From CADCVT01 sp035940955 (GTDB lineage: Bacteria > Actinomycetota > Thermoleophilia > Solirubrobacterales > Solirubrobacteraceae), in assembly GCA_035940955.1 (NCBI GenBank), contig DASZEJ010000013.1, positions 1-46,512 on the forward strand: DNA of 46,512 nt, written 5' to 3'. Made by a program: the position numbers and the translations under genes. The notes under the pieces are model-generated. The model saw only the letters and a list, made by a program, of their open reading frames with translations, made no database searches and was not told the DNA's origin. Below are positions 16,844-25,625 of the stretch, in pieces; the first letter of the stretch is position 1; each line of letters begins with the position of its first letter.

Positions 16844-17845
16844 TTGAAGCACCGCACGATCGGCACCGACCCCCAGACCCGTCGCGAGGTGAGCGTGCTC
16901 TGCCTCGGCGCGATGACGTTCGGCACGACCGTCGACGAGGAGACGTCGTTCGCCATCCTCGACCGCTTCGTCGAAGCCGGCGGGACGTTCATCGACACGT
17001 CGAACAACTACGCGTACTGGGTCAACCGGAGCCAGGGCGGCGAGAGCGAGGCGCTGCTCGGCCGCTGGCGCGCCAGCCGCGGCGTCGGCGACGAGGTCGT
17101 CATCGCCACCAAGCTCGGCGCGCGCCCGGTCGAGCCGGGGCTGTCGTTCGAGGACACCGCGAAGTCGTGGCGGTTCGAGGGGCTCTCCGCACCGGTCGTC
17201 CGCGAGGCGGCCGAGCGCAGCCGCGAGCGGCTGGGGGTCGAGCGGCTGGACCTGCTCTACGCGCACATCGAGGACCCGCACGTCGCGCTGGCCGAGACGG
17301 TCGAGGCGTTCGCGGGGCTCGTCGCCGACGGGACGGTCGGCCTGGTCGGCGCGAGCAACCACTGGGCGTGGCGGCTCGAGCGGGCGCGGGCGCTGGCCGC
17401 GGCGGCCGGCCTGCCGGGCTACGAAGTGGTGCAGTACCACCACACCTACCTGCGGCGGCGCGGCGACCTGCCCGGCCGGCTCTCGCCCGACGGGGAGTAC
17501 GGCGTCGTCGGCGGCGATCTGCTGAGCTACCTGCGTGAGGAACCCGACCTGGCGCTCGTGGCGTACACGCCGCTGCTGCGGGGCGCCTACGTGCGCGACG
17601 ACCGGCCGCTCGGCCCCGAGTACGACCACGCCGGCACGCCGCCCCGCCTCGCGGCGCTCCGCGAGGTGGCCGAGCAGACCGGCGCAACCGCGAACCAGGT
17701 GGTGCTCGCGTGGCTGATGGGCGGCGACGTCCCGATGATCCCGCTGGTGGGCGCGTCGTCGGTGGCGCAGCTGGACGAGAGCCTGGCGGCGGTCGACCTG
17801 GAGCTGACGGAGGAGCAGCGCGCGACGCTGGACGCCGCGCGGTGA
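16844..17845 (+). CDS. Aldo/keto reductase
   Basis: A 333-residue NADPH-dependent oxidoreductase of the TIM-barrel AKR superfamily. LCLGAMTFGT near the N-terminus, FIDTSNNY (catalytic Asp and Tyr), ATKLG (Lys) and YAHIEDPH (His) give the catalytic tetrad; the C-terminus has PLVGASSVAQLDE, the cofactor-binding loop. The start is a TTG at 16844 with agaggag upstream, downstream of the MerR-type promoter. The following MerR gene overlaps its stop (GTGA). The pair looks like a stress- or aldehyde-responsive unit in which the regulator activates its own operon. The substrate is unknown. Confidence 0.9.
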   Translation: MKHRTIGTDPQTRREVSVLCLGAMTFGTTVDEETSFAILDRFVEAGGTFIDTSNNYAYWVNRSQGGESEALLGRWRASRGVGDEVVIATKLGARPVEPGLSFEDTAKSWRFEGLSAPVVREAAERSRERLGVERLDLLYAHIEDPHVALAETVEAFAGLVADGTVGLVGASNHWAWRLERARALAAAAGLPGYEVVQYHHTYLRRRGDLPGRLSPDGEYGVVGGDLLSYLREEPDLALVAYTPLLRGAYVRDDRPLGPEYDHAGTPPRLAALREVAEQTGATANQVVLAWLMGGDVPMIPLVGASSVAQLDESLAAVDLELTEEQRATLDAAR

Positions 17846-18300
17846 CGCCCGCCGGCCTGAGCATCGGCGAGGTCGCCGAGCGCACCGGCCTGAGCGTCCA
17901 CACGCTGCGCTACTACGAACGCGAGGGCCTGCTCGCCGCGCCCGTGCGGCGGGCGAGCAACGGCCACCGCGTCTACAGCGAGCACGACGTCGAGTGGCTG
18001 ACCGTGTGCACCAACCTGCGCGCGACCGGCATGCCGCTCACGGCGATCCGCCGCTACGCCGGCGTCGTCCGGGAGGGCAACGGCGACGCGGAGGGCCGGC
18101 TCGCGATCCTCCGCGACCACCAGCAGAGCCTCAGCGACGAGATCGCCGCGCTGGCCGAGCGGCTGGAGCTGATCGGCCGGAAGGTGCGGGTGTTCGAGGA
18201 CGGCCTCGACGGCGAGCGCGCCGAGCGCGAGTGCACGCCGCCGCCGCGGCCCGGCGCTCAGGCGAGGTCCGCGAGGAGCTCGTCGAGCTCGCGCAGCTGA
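17842..18300 (+). CDS. MerR-family transcriptional regulator
   Basis: A 152-residue protein. LSIGEVAERTGLSVHTLRYYEREGLL is the winged-helix MerR signature, and ASNGHRVYSEHDVEWLTVCTNLRATGMPL continues the DNA-binding domain. A single long helix follows (dimerisation). There is no cysteine cluster, so it is not a metal or redox sensor of the classical kind. The GTG overlaps the reductase stop by 4 bases. It probably acts at the dyad promoter at 16770-16800. The last 20 residues are Arg/Ser-rich low complexity and may not be structured. Confidence 0.88.
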   Translation: MTPAGLSIGEVAERTGLSVHTLRYYEREGLLAAPVRRASNGHRVYSEHDVEWLTVCTNLRATGMPLTAIRRYAGVVREGNGDAEGRLAILRDHQQSLSDEIAALAERLELIGRKVRVFEDGLDGERAERECTPPPRPGAQARSARSSSSSRS

Positions 18301-18362
18301 GTCACCCGGGTGGACCGGCTCGACGTGGCGCGGGAACGTGGCGGCGGGGACGGCCGATTTCG

Positions 18363-19703
18363 TTGGCCCGTCACCGGGCATCCCGCCGTCATGGGGACCG
18401 ACCGCGCGCCTGGGCGGGGCGGGAGCTGAAGGGAAAGCGACGTGCCGCGATCGCTGTCACCGCCGCGGGCCTCGCGGCCGCGGGCGTCGCGCTGCTGCTG
18501 ACCGGCGGCGACGGCGACGGCGGCGACGAGCGGCCGCAGCGCTCGCGCGCGCCGGCGCACCACGGGCTCCACGTCGATCGCACAGCCCGTCGCGTCGAGC
18601 GGCTGCGCGGGCTGCGCTTCGACCGCGTGCCTCGCCTGGTGGTCGTCGGCCGCCGCGAGATGCGGCGCCTCGCCCGGTCGCTGGCGCCGGCCCGCGAGCC
18701 GGCGCAGGAGCGCGCCGAGCGGATCGTGCTGACGCAGACGGCGATGACGGACCCCGAGTCGCTGGGCGCCCTCGACGCGGTCGCGGACGAGCCGGTGGGG
18801 TTGTTCTCCTCCGAACACCCCGACCGCGTGTACCTCCACGGCGAGCTGGTGCGCCAGGACCCTCGCGAAGCGGAGGTCACGCTCGCGCACGAGCTCGTCC
18901 ACGCCCTCGAGCACCAGAACGTGGGCCTCGACCAGCCCGTCGCCGGCGTCCTCGACGACAGCGGCATGGCCGAGCTCGCCGTCGTCGAGGGCAGCGCGAC
19001 GCTCGTCGAGGCGATGTACCGCATCCGCCACCGCGGCTACGCGGGCCCCGTCGACGTCGTCCTGCGCATGACCGACAGGCGCGATCGGACGGTCCCGGCC
19101 GCCGCGCTCTACGGGTTCCCGTACTCGGTGGGGTCGCGCTACGTCCTCGCCCTCCGGCGGCGCGGCGGCTGGCGCGCCGTCGCGCGAGCGCGCCGCCGGC
19201 CGCCGCGGTCGACGGCGGAGGTCCTCGGCGCCGCGCGGCGCGGGCGTCCCGCCGCCTCCCCGGCGCTGCCGCGGCTCGGCGCCCCGTGGCAGCGGCTCGC
19301 CCGCGGCGGCTTCGGGGCGGCGGCTGCCTACGCCCTGCTGAGCGGTTTCGGCGAGCGGGCCAAGGCGGCCGCGGCGCGGCGGATGGCCCGCTCGATCCGC
19401 GCCGGGAGCATGGCGGTGTGGACCCGGGGCAGGTCGCGCTGCGCCCTCCCGTGCCGGGACCGAGCCGTGGCCGCCGTCGCGGTGCGCGCCGGCAGCGCTC
19501 GCGCGGCGCGGACGATGCGACGGCGCCTCGAAGCGTCGCTGAACGAGCTTGCCGACGTCCGGCCCGCGGGCGCGCGCGGCGGGCCGCTGCGCATCGAGGA
19601 CGGCGGGGCGGCGTTCGCGCGCCGGGGCAGCACGCTCACGCTCGTCTTCGCGCCGTCGGCCTCGCTCGCGGCGCGGCTCGCACGTGCGCCGGCGCGAGGC
19701 TGA
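18363..19703 (+). CDS. Membrane-anchored putative zinc metallopeptidase (HExxH)
   Basis: About 446 residues from the TTG at 18363. An N-terminal basic stretch and one hydrophobic segment (AAIAVTAAGLAAAGVALLL) suggest a signal anchor, so the domain would face outside. HELVH (residues 176-180) followed by ALEHQ is a zinc-binding HExxH, and the Glu in VVEGSAT is a good third ligand. GFPYSVGSRYVLAL and RRPPRSTAEVLG match a pattern I know from secreted actinobacterial HELxHAL-type putative peptidases of unknown substrate. The C-terminal 150 residues are Arg/Ala-rich and unassigned. The start is uncertain: no better in-frame start or strong ribosome site is visible. Confidence 0.65.
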   Translation: MARHRASRRHGDRPRAWAGRELKGKRRAAIAVTAAGLAAAGVALLLTGGDGDGGDERPQRSRAPAHHGLHVDRTARRVERLRGLRFDRVPRLVVVGRREMRRLARSLAPAREPAQERAERIVLTQTAMTDPESLGALDAVADEPVGLFSSEHPDRVYLHGELVRQDPREAEVTLAHELVHALEHQNVGLDQPVAGVLDDSGMAELAVVEGSATLVEAMYRIRHRGYAGPVDVVLRMTDRRDRTVPAAALYGFPYSVGSRYVLALRRRGGWRAVARARRRPPRSTAEVLGAARRGRPAASPALPRLGAPWQRLARGGFGAAAAYALLSGFGERAKAAAARRMARSIRAGSMAVWTRGRSRCALPCRDRAVAAVAVRAGSARAARTMRRRLEASLNELADVRPAGARGGPLRIEDGGAAFARRGSTLTLVFAPSASLAARLARAPARG

Positions 19704-19755
19704 CCGGCCGCTGGGGGGCCAGGTCGAGCGCAAGGACTGATCGAATGCGTGCGCG

Positions 19756-20389
19756 ATGAACGTCGAGGAGGCAGCGAGGGACTGGGTCGCCGGCGAGCTG
19801 GGGTGGGGCAGGACGCTCTCCCGCCTGGCGCTCGCCGCCGGCGCGGGCGCCGGCGGCGAGGTGCGGGTCATCGCCGGCGGCCGGCTGGAGGCGCCGCACA
19901 CGCGGTTCGACCACGCCGCGCCGGCGAACCCGGACCACTCGAACGCGCCGCTCGCGGAGGTGCTGCGCGAGCTGGTCGCGGACGCACCCGGCCTGCTCGT
20001 CGTGGAGAACGACCTCGCGGGCCCGGACGACGTCGACATCACGATGGGGCGGGTCGACCGGCGCGTGCTCGACCGCGAGGACGCGGTGCGGTGCGGCGAC
20101 GACGTGCTGCACCGGACCCTCCTCACCCCGGACACCGTCGCCGGAGCCGGGGACTTTCATCGGCGGCGGCTCGTCGGGCTACCCCGGGATCGCGTTCGTC
20201 GCCGACGGCGCCCTGGCGGAGCGCGCCGCTGCGAAGGAGTGGGAGCCGGCGCTGCTCGAGGCGGTCGTGAGCGCGCTGCGCGCGGTCGTCGTGTCGGCGT
20301 ACGACGGGGAGGGCTGGGTCGTCTGGATCCGCGTCAGCCGAACTTCCCCGTCACGTACTGCCTCGTCCGCTCGTCGTCGGGGTCCGTGA
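19756..20389 (+). pseudogene. Hypothetical protein gene with an apparent 1-base frameshift
   Basis: Residues 1-133 read naturally in one frame (MNVEEAARDWVAGELGWG ... TPDTVAGAGDF). At the ttt run at 20155-20157 the natural reading moves to the next frame (FIGGGSSGYPGIAFVADG ... AYDGEGWVVWIRV) and ends at a TGA at 20387-20389. One T too many explains it. In the uncorrected frame the protein turns into Arg-rich nonsense. The corrected product would be about 210 residues with no signal or membrane segment. I do not recognise the family. Its 3' end overlaps the convergent pstB by 56 bases. No Shine-Dalgarno precedes the ATG. Confidence 0.6.
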
Positions 20390-21113
20390 AGATCTTCGCC
20401 GTCTCCGCGTACTCGACGAGCCGGCCGACGCGCCGCCCGCCGTCGAGGTCGACGTCGAAGAACGCGGTGCGGTCCGACACGCGCGCGGCCTGCTGCATGT
20501 TGTGGGTGACGATCACGATCGAGTACTGCTCGACGAGGTCGGCCATGAGGTCCTCGATCGCGGCGGTCGAGATCGGGTCCAGCGCGGAGGCCGGCTCGTC
20601 CATGAGGATCACGTCGGGCTCGACCGCGAGCGCCCGCGCGATGCACAGCCGCTGCTGCTGGCCGCCCGACATGCCGAACGCGCTCGCCTTCAGCCGGTCC
20701 TTCACCTCGTCCCACAGCGCGGCCCTGCGCAGCGAGCGCTCGACGATCTCGTCCAGCTCGCCCTTCGGCGCGCCGAGCACGCGCGGGCCGAACGCGACGT
20801 TGTCGTAGATCGACTTCGGGAACGGGTTGGGCTTCTGGAACACCATCCCGATCCGCTTGCGCACCTGGACCGGGTCGACGCCGTCGCCGTAGAGGTCGAC
20901 GCCGCGGTACCGCACGCTCCCGCCGACCGACGCGCCGGGGATCAGGTCGTTCATCCGGTTCAGGCAGCGGATCAGCGTCGACTTGCCGCAGCCGGACGGG
21001 CCGATGAACGCCGTGATCTCGTTGCGGTGCAGCTCGAGCGAGACGCCGGCGATCGCGGGCGCGTCGCCGTAGAGGACCTGCACGCCGTCGAGCTCGAAGA
21101 CGGGCCGCTCCAT
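20334..21113 (-). CDS. pstB: Phosphate ABC transporter ATPase PstB
   Basis: A 259-residue ATPase with Walker A GPSGCGKS, the PstB-specific FQKPNPFPKSIYDNVAFGPR, signature MSGGQQQR and Walker B VILMDEPASALDP. NRMNDLIPGASVGG is also typical of PstB. The ATG overlaps the pstA stop (ATGA). It is the last gene of pstSCAB; no phoU follows, since the next gene is convergent and overlapping. Confidence 0.96.
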   Translation of the reverse strand: MERPVFELDGVQVLYGDAPAIAGVSLELHRNEITAFIGPSGCGKSTLIRCLNRMNDLIPGASVGGSVRYRGVDLYGDGVDPVQVRKRIGMVFQKPNPFPKSIYDNVAFGPRVLGAPKGELDEIVERSLRRAALWDEVKDRLKASAFGMSGGQQQRLCIARALAVEPDVILMDEPASALDPISTAAIEDLMADLVEQYSIVIVTHNMQQAARVSDRTAFFDVDLDGGRRVGRLVEYAETAKIFTDPDDERTRQYVTGKFG

Positions 21114-21964
21114 CACCACCTGCTCTCGTACCTCGTGCGCAGCCAGATGGCGGCGCCGTTCATCGCCACCAGCACGGCCATGAGGACGAGGATCCCGGCG
21201 GCGGCGAGCTCGTGGAACTCCTGCTGCGGGCGCGAGATCCACTCGAACACCTGCACCGGGAGCGCTGTGAAGACCGAGCTCGGCCCGCTGGGCGCGAACG
21301 CCACGAAGCTCGCCGCGCCGATGACGATCAGCGGAGCCGTCTCGCCGATCGCGCGCGACAGCGCGAGGATCACGCCGGTCGCGATCCCCGGCACGGCGGC
21401 GGGCAGGACCTGCCTCCAGATCGTCTGCCACTGGGTCGCGCCGACCGCCAGCGAGCCCTCGCGGATCGACGGCGGCACGGCGCGGATCGCCTCCCGCGCG
21501 GCGATGACGACCACCGGCAGCACGAGCAGGCCGAGCGTCAGCGCTCCCGCCATCACGACCGGGCCGAGCGACAGCGGCCCGCGGACGATGAACGCCAGGC
21601 CGAGGATCCCGTAGACGATCGACGGGACCGCCGCGAGGTTCTGGACGTTCACCTCGATCAGCCGGTTCCACCACTTTGAACCGTCTGCGTACTCCTCGAG
21701 GTAGACGGCGGTCGCGACCCCGACGGGGACGACGAACACGGCGCAGATGCCGATCAGCCACAGCGTCCCCATCAGCGCCGGCCAGATGCCCGCGACGTCC
21801 GGGCGGAACGACGGCGCGCTCGTGAGGAAGCTCGCGCTCAGCCGGCCCGCGCCGTCGAGGGCGACGTCGACCAGCAGCGTGAGGAGCATCGCCGCGCTCA
21901 GCACCACGCACGCGAGCAGCAGGGCGCGGAAGAGCGTCCCGCGGACGCGGTCGCCGGCGCTCAC
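21113..21964 (-). CDS. pstA: Phosphate ABC transporter permease PstA
   Basis: A 283-residue permease with six predicted membrane segments. ATAVYLEEYA, VNVQNLAAVPSIVYGILGLAFIV and SRAIGETAPLIVIGAA are PstA signatures, the last being the loop that touches PstB. The GTG at 21964 overlaps the pstC stop (GTGA). It pairs with PstC to form the phosphate channel. Confidence 0.95.
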   Translation of the reverse strand: MSAGDRVRGTLFRALLLACVVLSAAMLLTLLVDVALDGAGRLSASFLTSAPSFRPDVAGIWPALMGTLWLIGICAVFVVPVGVATAVYLEEYADGSKWWNRLIEVNVQNLAAVPSIVYGILGLAFIVRGPLSLGPVVMAGALTLGLLVLPVVVIAAREAIRAVPPSIREGSLAVGATQWQTIWRQVLPAAVPGIATGVILALSRAIGETAPLIVIGAASFVAFAPSGPSSVFTALPVQVFEWISRPQQEFHELAAAGILVLMAVLVAMNGAAIWLRTRYESRW

Positions 21965-22890
21965 TCGTACACCTGCCGGTAGCGGCGCACGAACCGGATC
22001 GCGACGAGGTTCATCGCGAAGGTCATGACGAACAGGAGCGTCCCGACGGCGAAGATCGCCTCGTAGGCGGTGGTCCCGACGGGGGCGTCGCCCTTCGCCG
22101 TCGCGGCGATGAACGTCGTCATCGTCTCGACCGACCGGCGCGGGTCGGCGGTGAGGTTCGGCTGCAACCCGGCCGCGATGACCACGATCATCGTCTCGCC
22201 CACCGCGCGCGAGGCGGCGAGCACGAACGACGCGACGATCCCGCTCAGCGCGGCGGGGAACACGACGCGCGTCGAGACCTGCAGCTTCGTCGCGCCGAGC
22301 CCGAAGGCCCCCTCGCGGAGCGCCGCGGGCACCGCGGACATCGCGTCCTCGGAGACCGACGCGACGGTCGGGACGATCATGAAGCCCATGACGATCCCGG
22401 CGCTGAGCGCGTTGAAGCCCGAGAGCGGCTCGCCGAAGACGGGCCTCAGGACCTCGGGCGTGAAGAACAGCAGCGCGAAGTAGCCGAAGACGATCGTCGG
22501 GACGCCGGCGAGCAGCTCGAGGACCGGCTTGACGGCCCGGCGCACTCGGGGCGACGCGTACTCGGCCAGGTACACGGCCGCTCCCAGGCCGACCGGGACG
22601 GCGACGGCCAGCGCGATCGCGCTCACGAGCAGGGTGCCGGTGACGAGCGGCAGGACCCCGAACGACGGCTCGGCGAACAGCGGCGACCAGTCGGTGCCGG
22701 TCAGGAACGCGCCGATCCCGGCGTCGCCGAGGAACGAGACCGTCTCCTCCAGCAGCGAGACGACGATCCCCGTCGTGGTCAGGACCGAGAGCCCCGCGGC
22801 GGCGGCGAGCAGGGCCCTGACGGCCTGCTCGCTGCGCCGCCTGCGGGCGACGCCGAGGACGTCCTCGACCGCTGCGGCGTGCGCCGCCAC
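21961..22890 (-). CDS. pstC: Phosphate ABC transporter permease PstC
   Basis: A 309-residue permease from the GTG at 22890, five bases after the pstS stop. VYLAEYASPRVRRAVKPVLELLAGVPTIV, FGYFALLFFTPEV and ASRAVGETMIVVIAAG are PstC motifs. The first membrane segment follows a basic RRRRSEQAV stretch. The alternative of starting upstream inside pstS is not needed, since the family begins close to here. Confidence 0.94.
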   Translation of the reverse strand: MAAHAAAVEDVLGVARRRRSEQAVRALLAAAAGLSVLTTTGIVVSLLEETVSFLGDAGIGAFLTGTDWSPLFAEPSFGVLPLVTGTLLVSAIALAVAVPVGLGAAVYLAEYASPRVRRAVKPVLELLAGVPTIVFGYFALLFFTPEVLRPVFGEPLSGFNALSAGIVMGFMIVPTVASVSEDAMSAVPAALREGAFGLGATKLQVSTRVVFPAALSGIVASFVLAASRAVGETMIVVIAAGLQPNLTADPRRSVETMTTFIAATAKGDAPVGTTAYEAIFAVGTLLFVMTFAMNLVAIRFVRRYRQVYE

Positions 22891-22895
22891 CGGTG

Positions 22896-23840
22896 CTACC
22901 GCTCCGCCTCGGTCAGCGCCTGACGCGCCCTGCGCGCCTGCTCGGCGGTCATGGCGACGAGCTGCGCGTCGGCCGCGATCTGCGCGTGGCGGCGCTCGAC
23001 GTGGTCGAGGAACGCCCTGACCTCCGGCCGCCGGATCGCCTTCGCGGACGGGTACATGAACAGCGGCCGCGAGAGCGGCTCGTACGAGCCGTCCTGGATC
23101 GACTCCCTGCTGGGCTCGACGCACCCGTCGCCGGCGTCGACCGCGATCAGGTTGAGCTCGTCCCGGTTCTGCTCGTAGTAGGAGAAGCCGAAGTAGCCGA
23201 GGCCGCCCTCGTCGCCCTGGACGCCCTGGACGAGCACGTTGTCGTCCTCGGACGGCTGGTAGTCCTTGCGCGTCCTGCCCTCATCCCCGTTGACCTCGCC
23301 GGTGAAGAAGTCGAACGTGCCGGAGTCGGTGCCGGGGCCGAACAGGCTGACCTGCCGGTCGGGGAGCTCCGGGTCGATCTCCGCGTAGCGCTTGACCCTA
23401 GGGGTCGCCCACAGCTCCTCGAGCTGGCCGGTGGTCAGGCAGTCGATCGGCAGCGCCTTGTTCGAGACCACCGCGATCCCGTCGTTGGCGACCTGGACCT
23501 GCGCGTACTCGACGCCGCCCTCCTCGCAGAGCGGGACCTCCTCGTCGGGCTTGATCGGCCGCGAGGCGTTCGAGACGTCCGTCTCGCCGGCGCAGAACTT
23601 CTCGAAGCCGCCGCCGGTGCCCGACTGGCCGACCGCGATCCGCACGCCCGGGTTCCGCGCCATGAAGCTCTCCGCCGCCGCCTGGGCGAAGGGGTAGACG
23701 GTCGAGGACCCGTCGATGCGGATCGACCCGCGCAGCTCGCCCGTCCCGCCCCCGGCGGCCTCCTCCTCGCCGCACCCGCCGGCGCCGATCGCCAGCCCGC
23801 CGCACAGCGCGACGGTCGTCATCACTCGCTTGTTCACCAT
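22896..23840 (-). CDS. pstS: Phosphate-binding lipoprotein PstS
   Basis: A 314-residue solute-binding protein. The signal peptide ends with a lipobox-like GAGGC (Cys23), followed by an acidic/Gly tether. IDGSSTVYPFAQAAAESF, GQSGTGGGFEKFCAGETDVSNASRP and GPGTDSGTFDFFTGEV contain the phosphate-ligating Ser, Thr, Asp and Arg positions of the family. It is the first gene of pstSCAB, so the binding protein heads the operon. A PhoP-type box and promoter lie directly upstream. The next in-frame Met (residue 7) is a possible alternative start. Confidence 0.94.
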   Translation of the reverse strand: MVNKRVMTTVALCGGLAIGAGGCGEEEAAGGGTGELRGSIRIDGSSTVYPFAQAAAESFMARNPGVRIAVGQSGTGGGFEKFCAGETDVSNASRPIKPDEEVPLCEEGGVEYAQVQVANDGIAVVSNKALPIDCLTTGQLEELWATPRVKRYAEIDPELPDRQVSLFGPGTDSGTFDFFTGEVNGDEGRTRKDYQPSEDDNVLVQGVQGDEGGLGYFGFSYYEQNRDELNLIAVDAGDGCVEPSRESIQDGSYEPLSRPLFMYPSAKAIRRPEVRAFLDHVERRHAQIAADAQLVAMTAEQARRARQALTEAER

Positions 23841-23872
23841 GGCCGCGACTCTGCCGGGCGCGGGCGGCGATC

Positions 23873-23913
23873 CTGTTACCAGGCTGTCGCGCGGGTGTGA
23901 AAGTGCTGTGAAC
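23873..23913 (-). promoter_or_regulatory. PHO box and promoter of pstSCAB
   Basis: On the minus strand, GTTCACAGCAC and TTTCACACCCG are two 11-base direct repeats (23892-23913) matching the GTTCACC-type PhoP box of actinobacteria. TTCACA of the second repeat can serve as the -35; after exactly 17 bases comes TAACAG (23873-23878) as the -10. The predicted leader to the pstS ATG is about 26 bases. This arrangement predicts activation by PhoP under phosphate starvation. Confidence 0.75.
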
Positions 23914-23919
23914 GGGTGG

Positions 23920-25107
23920 TCAGCGGCCCGAGTGCGGCCACCCCGGCGGAAGCTGGAGGATGTCCGCAGCCGAGTGCGCCGCCTCGTGCGTCGTGATCCG
24001 GCCGTCGGGCGCGATCTCCTGCCGTCGCCACGGCAGCTCCAGCTGCAGCGGGCGCCTGGCCCAGGGATTCGTCCACACCGTCGGCTCGACGACCGCCGCG
24101 CTCGTCGCCGACAGGTGAGGGATCGTCACGACGGCCGAGACGCGCGTGTTCGCCGGCTTGCCCGGGGCGTACCACAGGCCGTTCGGGAGCCTGACGCCGG
24201 ACACGCCTCCCCGCTCGCGGTCCCAGCGGTACTCGGTGTCGCCGAGCAGCGCCTCGGCGACGTCGCGGTCCTCGACGAACGTCCCGACGCAAAGGACGGC
24301 GATGACGTACGGGGCGTCCAGCGCCCCGTACCGCGTCGCCTTGCGCTTCAGGTTGCGGCGCAGCGGCCGGACGTCGTCGAGCTCTGCAACGCCCTCGATC
24401 GACGACCCGAGCACTCGCTCGTGCTCCAGCAGCGGCATGTCCTCGCGGACCGGCGTCGCCTCCACCGCGACGACCCAACCCTCCGGCGTCAGCCGGATCT
24501 CGGGCGGCTCAGCTCCGCGATCGATCCTCCGGCGCACGTCGGCCGCGTCCAGCCCCGCGAGCCACTCCTCGATCGGGTCGAGGATCTGGGCGCGACCCAG
24601 CGTCGCGCCGCCGACCTCGTCGACCTGCGGGCTCAGCAGGAAGCGCTTGTCGCGGCAGCCGTTGAGGAGGTCGTAGAACTGCTGCAGGCGTGCGCGCTCG
24701 GCCGCGGTGAAGACGTCGGCGCCGAGGACCGCGGTCGCCTCGACCCAGGTCCTCGCCCCGTCGGGCTCGAGGAGGAAGTCCGGGCGTCGCCGGGTCGGAT
24801 CCTCGCGCCCGACGTCGAGGTCGATTTCGAACCCGAGCCGGCGGAAGGTCTCGTGCAGATAGAGCTCGAGCAGGGCGCCGCGATGCACGGGCGTCTTCGG
24901 CGAGCGGAAGTTCGCGCGGATGCTGGGCCTCGCGTAGTCGGGAAGCTCCGAGAACCACCGGTCGAGCGTGCTCCGGACCTCGACGGCGTACGGGCGCGCG
25001 GCGCGGTCGAGGGCGTCGTACTCCGGCTCGGCGTAGGGCGCCGGCCCGGTGCGCGTGCGCGGCGCGTCGCTGAAGAGAGACCTTGGAGGTGCGCCGGCAA
25101 GCGACAT
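23920..25107 (-). CDS. Hypothetical protein with a possible PD-(D/E)xK nuclease-like core
   Basis: A 395-residue soluble protein, no signal or membrane segment. The middle reads ALLELYLHETFRRLGFEIDLD, then RRPDFLLEPDG, then TWVEATAVLG: helix-strand-D...ExT spacing that resembles the PD-(D/E)xK fold, with Thr where Lys is usual. VVAVEATPV later is a second similar strand. The C-terminal 150 residues (VEDRDVAEALLGDTEYRW, IPHLSATSAAVVEPTVWTNPWA) look like a separate unassigned domain. The gene is monocistronic; its 3' end stops 7 bases short of the PHO box. There is no Shine-Dalgarno at the ATG. The nuclease idea is a pattern guess. Confidence 0.6.
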   Translation of the reverse strand: MSLAGAPPRSLFSDAPRTRTGPAPYAEPEYDALDRAARPYAVEVRSTLDRWFSELPDYARPSIRANFRSPKTPVHRGALLELYLHETFRRLGFEIDLDVGREDPTRRRPDFLLEPDGARTWVEATAVLGADVFTAAERARLQQFYDLLNGCRDKRFLLSPQVDEVGGATLGRAQILDPIEEWLAGLDAADVRRRIDRGAEPPEIRLTPEGWVVAVEATPVREDMPLLEHERVLGSSIEGVAELDDVRPLRRNLKRKATRYGALDAPYVIAVLCVGTFVEDRDVAEALLGDTEYRWDRERGGVSGVRLPNGLWYAPGKPANTRVSAVVTIPHLSATSAAVVEPTVWTNPWARRPLQLELPWRRQEIAPDGRITTHEAAHSAADILQLPPGWPHSGR

Positions 25108-25161
25108 CGGATCGATCGTGGCAGCGAGGCTGGACGGATCGGCGCGTCCGGCGGCGCGCCG

Positions 25162-25569
25162 TCACCGGTGCCCGCCCTCCAGCTCCTCCCCGATTCGGTG
25201 CAGCGCCTCGATGTTGTTGCCGTCCGGGTCGAGGAGGAAGGCGGCGTAGTAGCCGCCCCCGTACTCCTCGCGGTAGCCGGGTGGGCCGTTCGACCGGTAG
25301 CCCGCGTCCACTCCCGCCTCGTGGAACCGGTCGACGGCCTCGCGCGTGCGCGCGACGAAGCAGAGGTGGACGTTCCTGGTGACCGGGTCGCGCCGGAAGA
25401 CGTTGAGGTTGGCGAGCATCGCCGAGCGGCCCTCGATCTCGCCGAGCAGCGGGATGTCGAGCGGGGCGAGGACGGTCGCGTAGAAGCGGCGGCTCGCGTC
25501 GTAGTCGCTGACGTTCAGCCGGATGTGGTCGACGACGACGCGCGACCAGTCCCAGTCGGGGTCGGCCAT
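25162..25569 (-). CDS. VOC-family (glyoxalase/dioxygenase superfamily) protein
   Basis: A 135-residue single-domain VOC protein: two beta-alpha-beta-beta-beta units, beginning DHIRLNVSDYDASRRFYATVLAPL and ending FLLDPDGNNIEAL. The metal ligands are in the expected places (His in DHIRLNV, His in NVHLCF, Glu in NNIEAL). Proteins of this family act as lyases, isomerases, dioxygenases or drug-binding resistance proteins; the reaction is not predictable here. It is divergent from the NRPS gene across 56 bases. A drug-sequestering role for the adjacent cluster is conceivable, but nothing in the sequence shows it. Confidence 0.85.
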   Translation of the reverse strand: MADPDWDWSRVVVDHIRLNVSDYDASRRFYATVLAPLDIPLLGEIEGRSAMLANLNVFRRDPVTRNVHLCFVARTREAVDRFHEAGVDAGYRSNGPPGYREEYGGGYYAAFLLDPDGNNIEALHRIGEELEGGHR

Positions 25570-25585
25570 GGCCGCAACGTATTCC

Positions 25586-25614
25586 TTGGTGCGGGGCGGC
25601 GGCGCGCCTAACGT
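25586..25614 (+). promoter_or_regulatory. Promoter of the C-A-T-TE NRPS gene
   Basis: TTGGTG (25586-25591), 17 bases, then TAACGT (25609-25614). Transcription would begin about six bases before the ATG, giving a near-leaderless message; in agreement, no Shine-Dalgarno is present. ccgcggc/gccgcgg (25619-25635) forms an inverted repeat with the ATG as its loop. Confidence 0.55.
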
Positions 25615-25625
25615 CCGGCCGCGGC

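Noticed and set aside
18303..18312. cacccgggtg palindrome between merR and the metallopeptidase gene
   Set aside because: Ten bases of GC-rich symmetry are expected by chance and no promoter elements accompany it.
18258..18345. Minus-strand peptide end ...RELDELLADLA over the MerR 3' end
   Set aside because: It looks protein-like locally, but the frame upstream is an antisense shadow of the metallopeptidase and has no start or motif.
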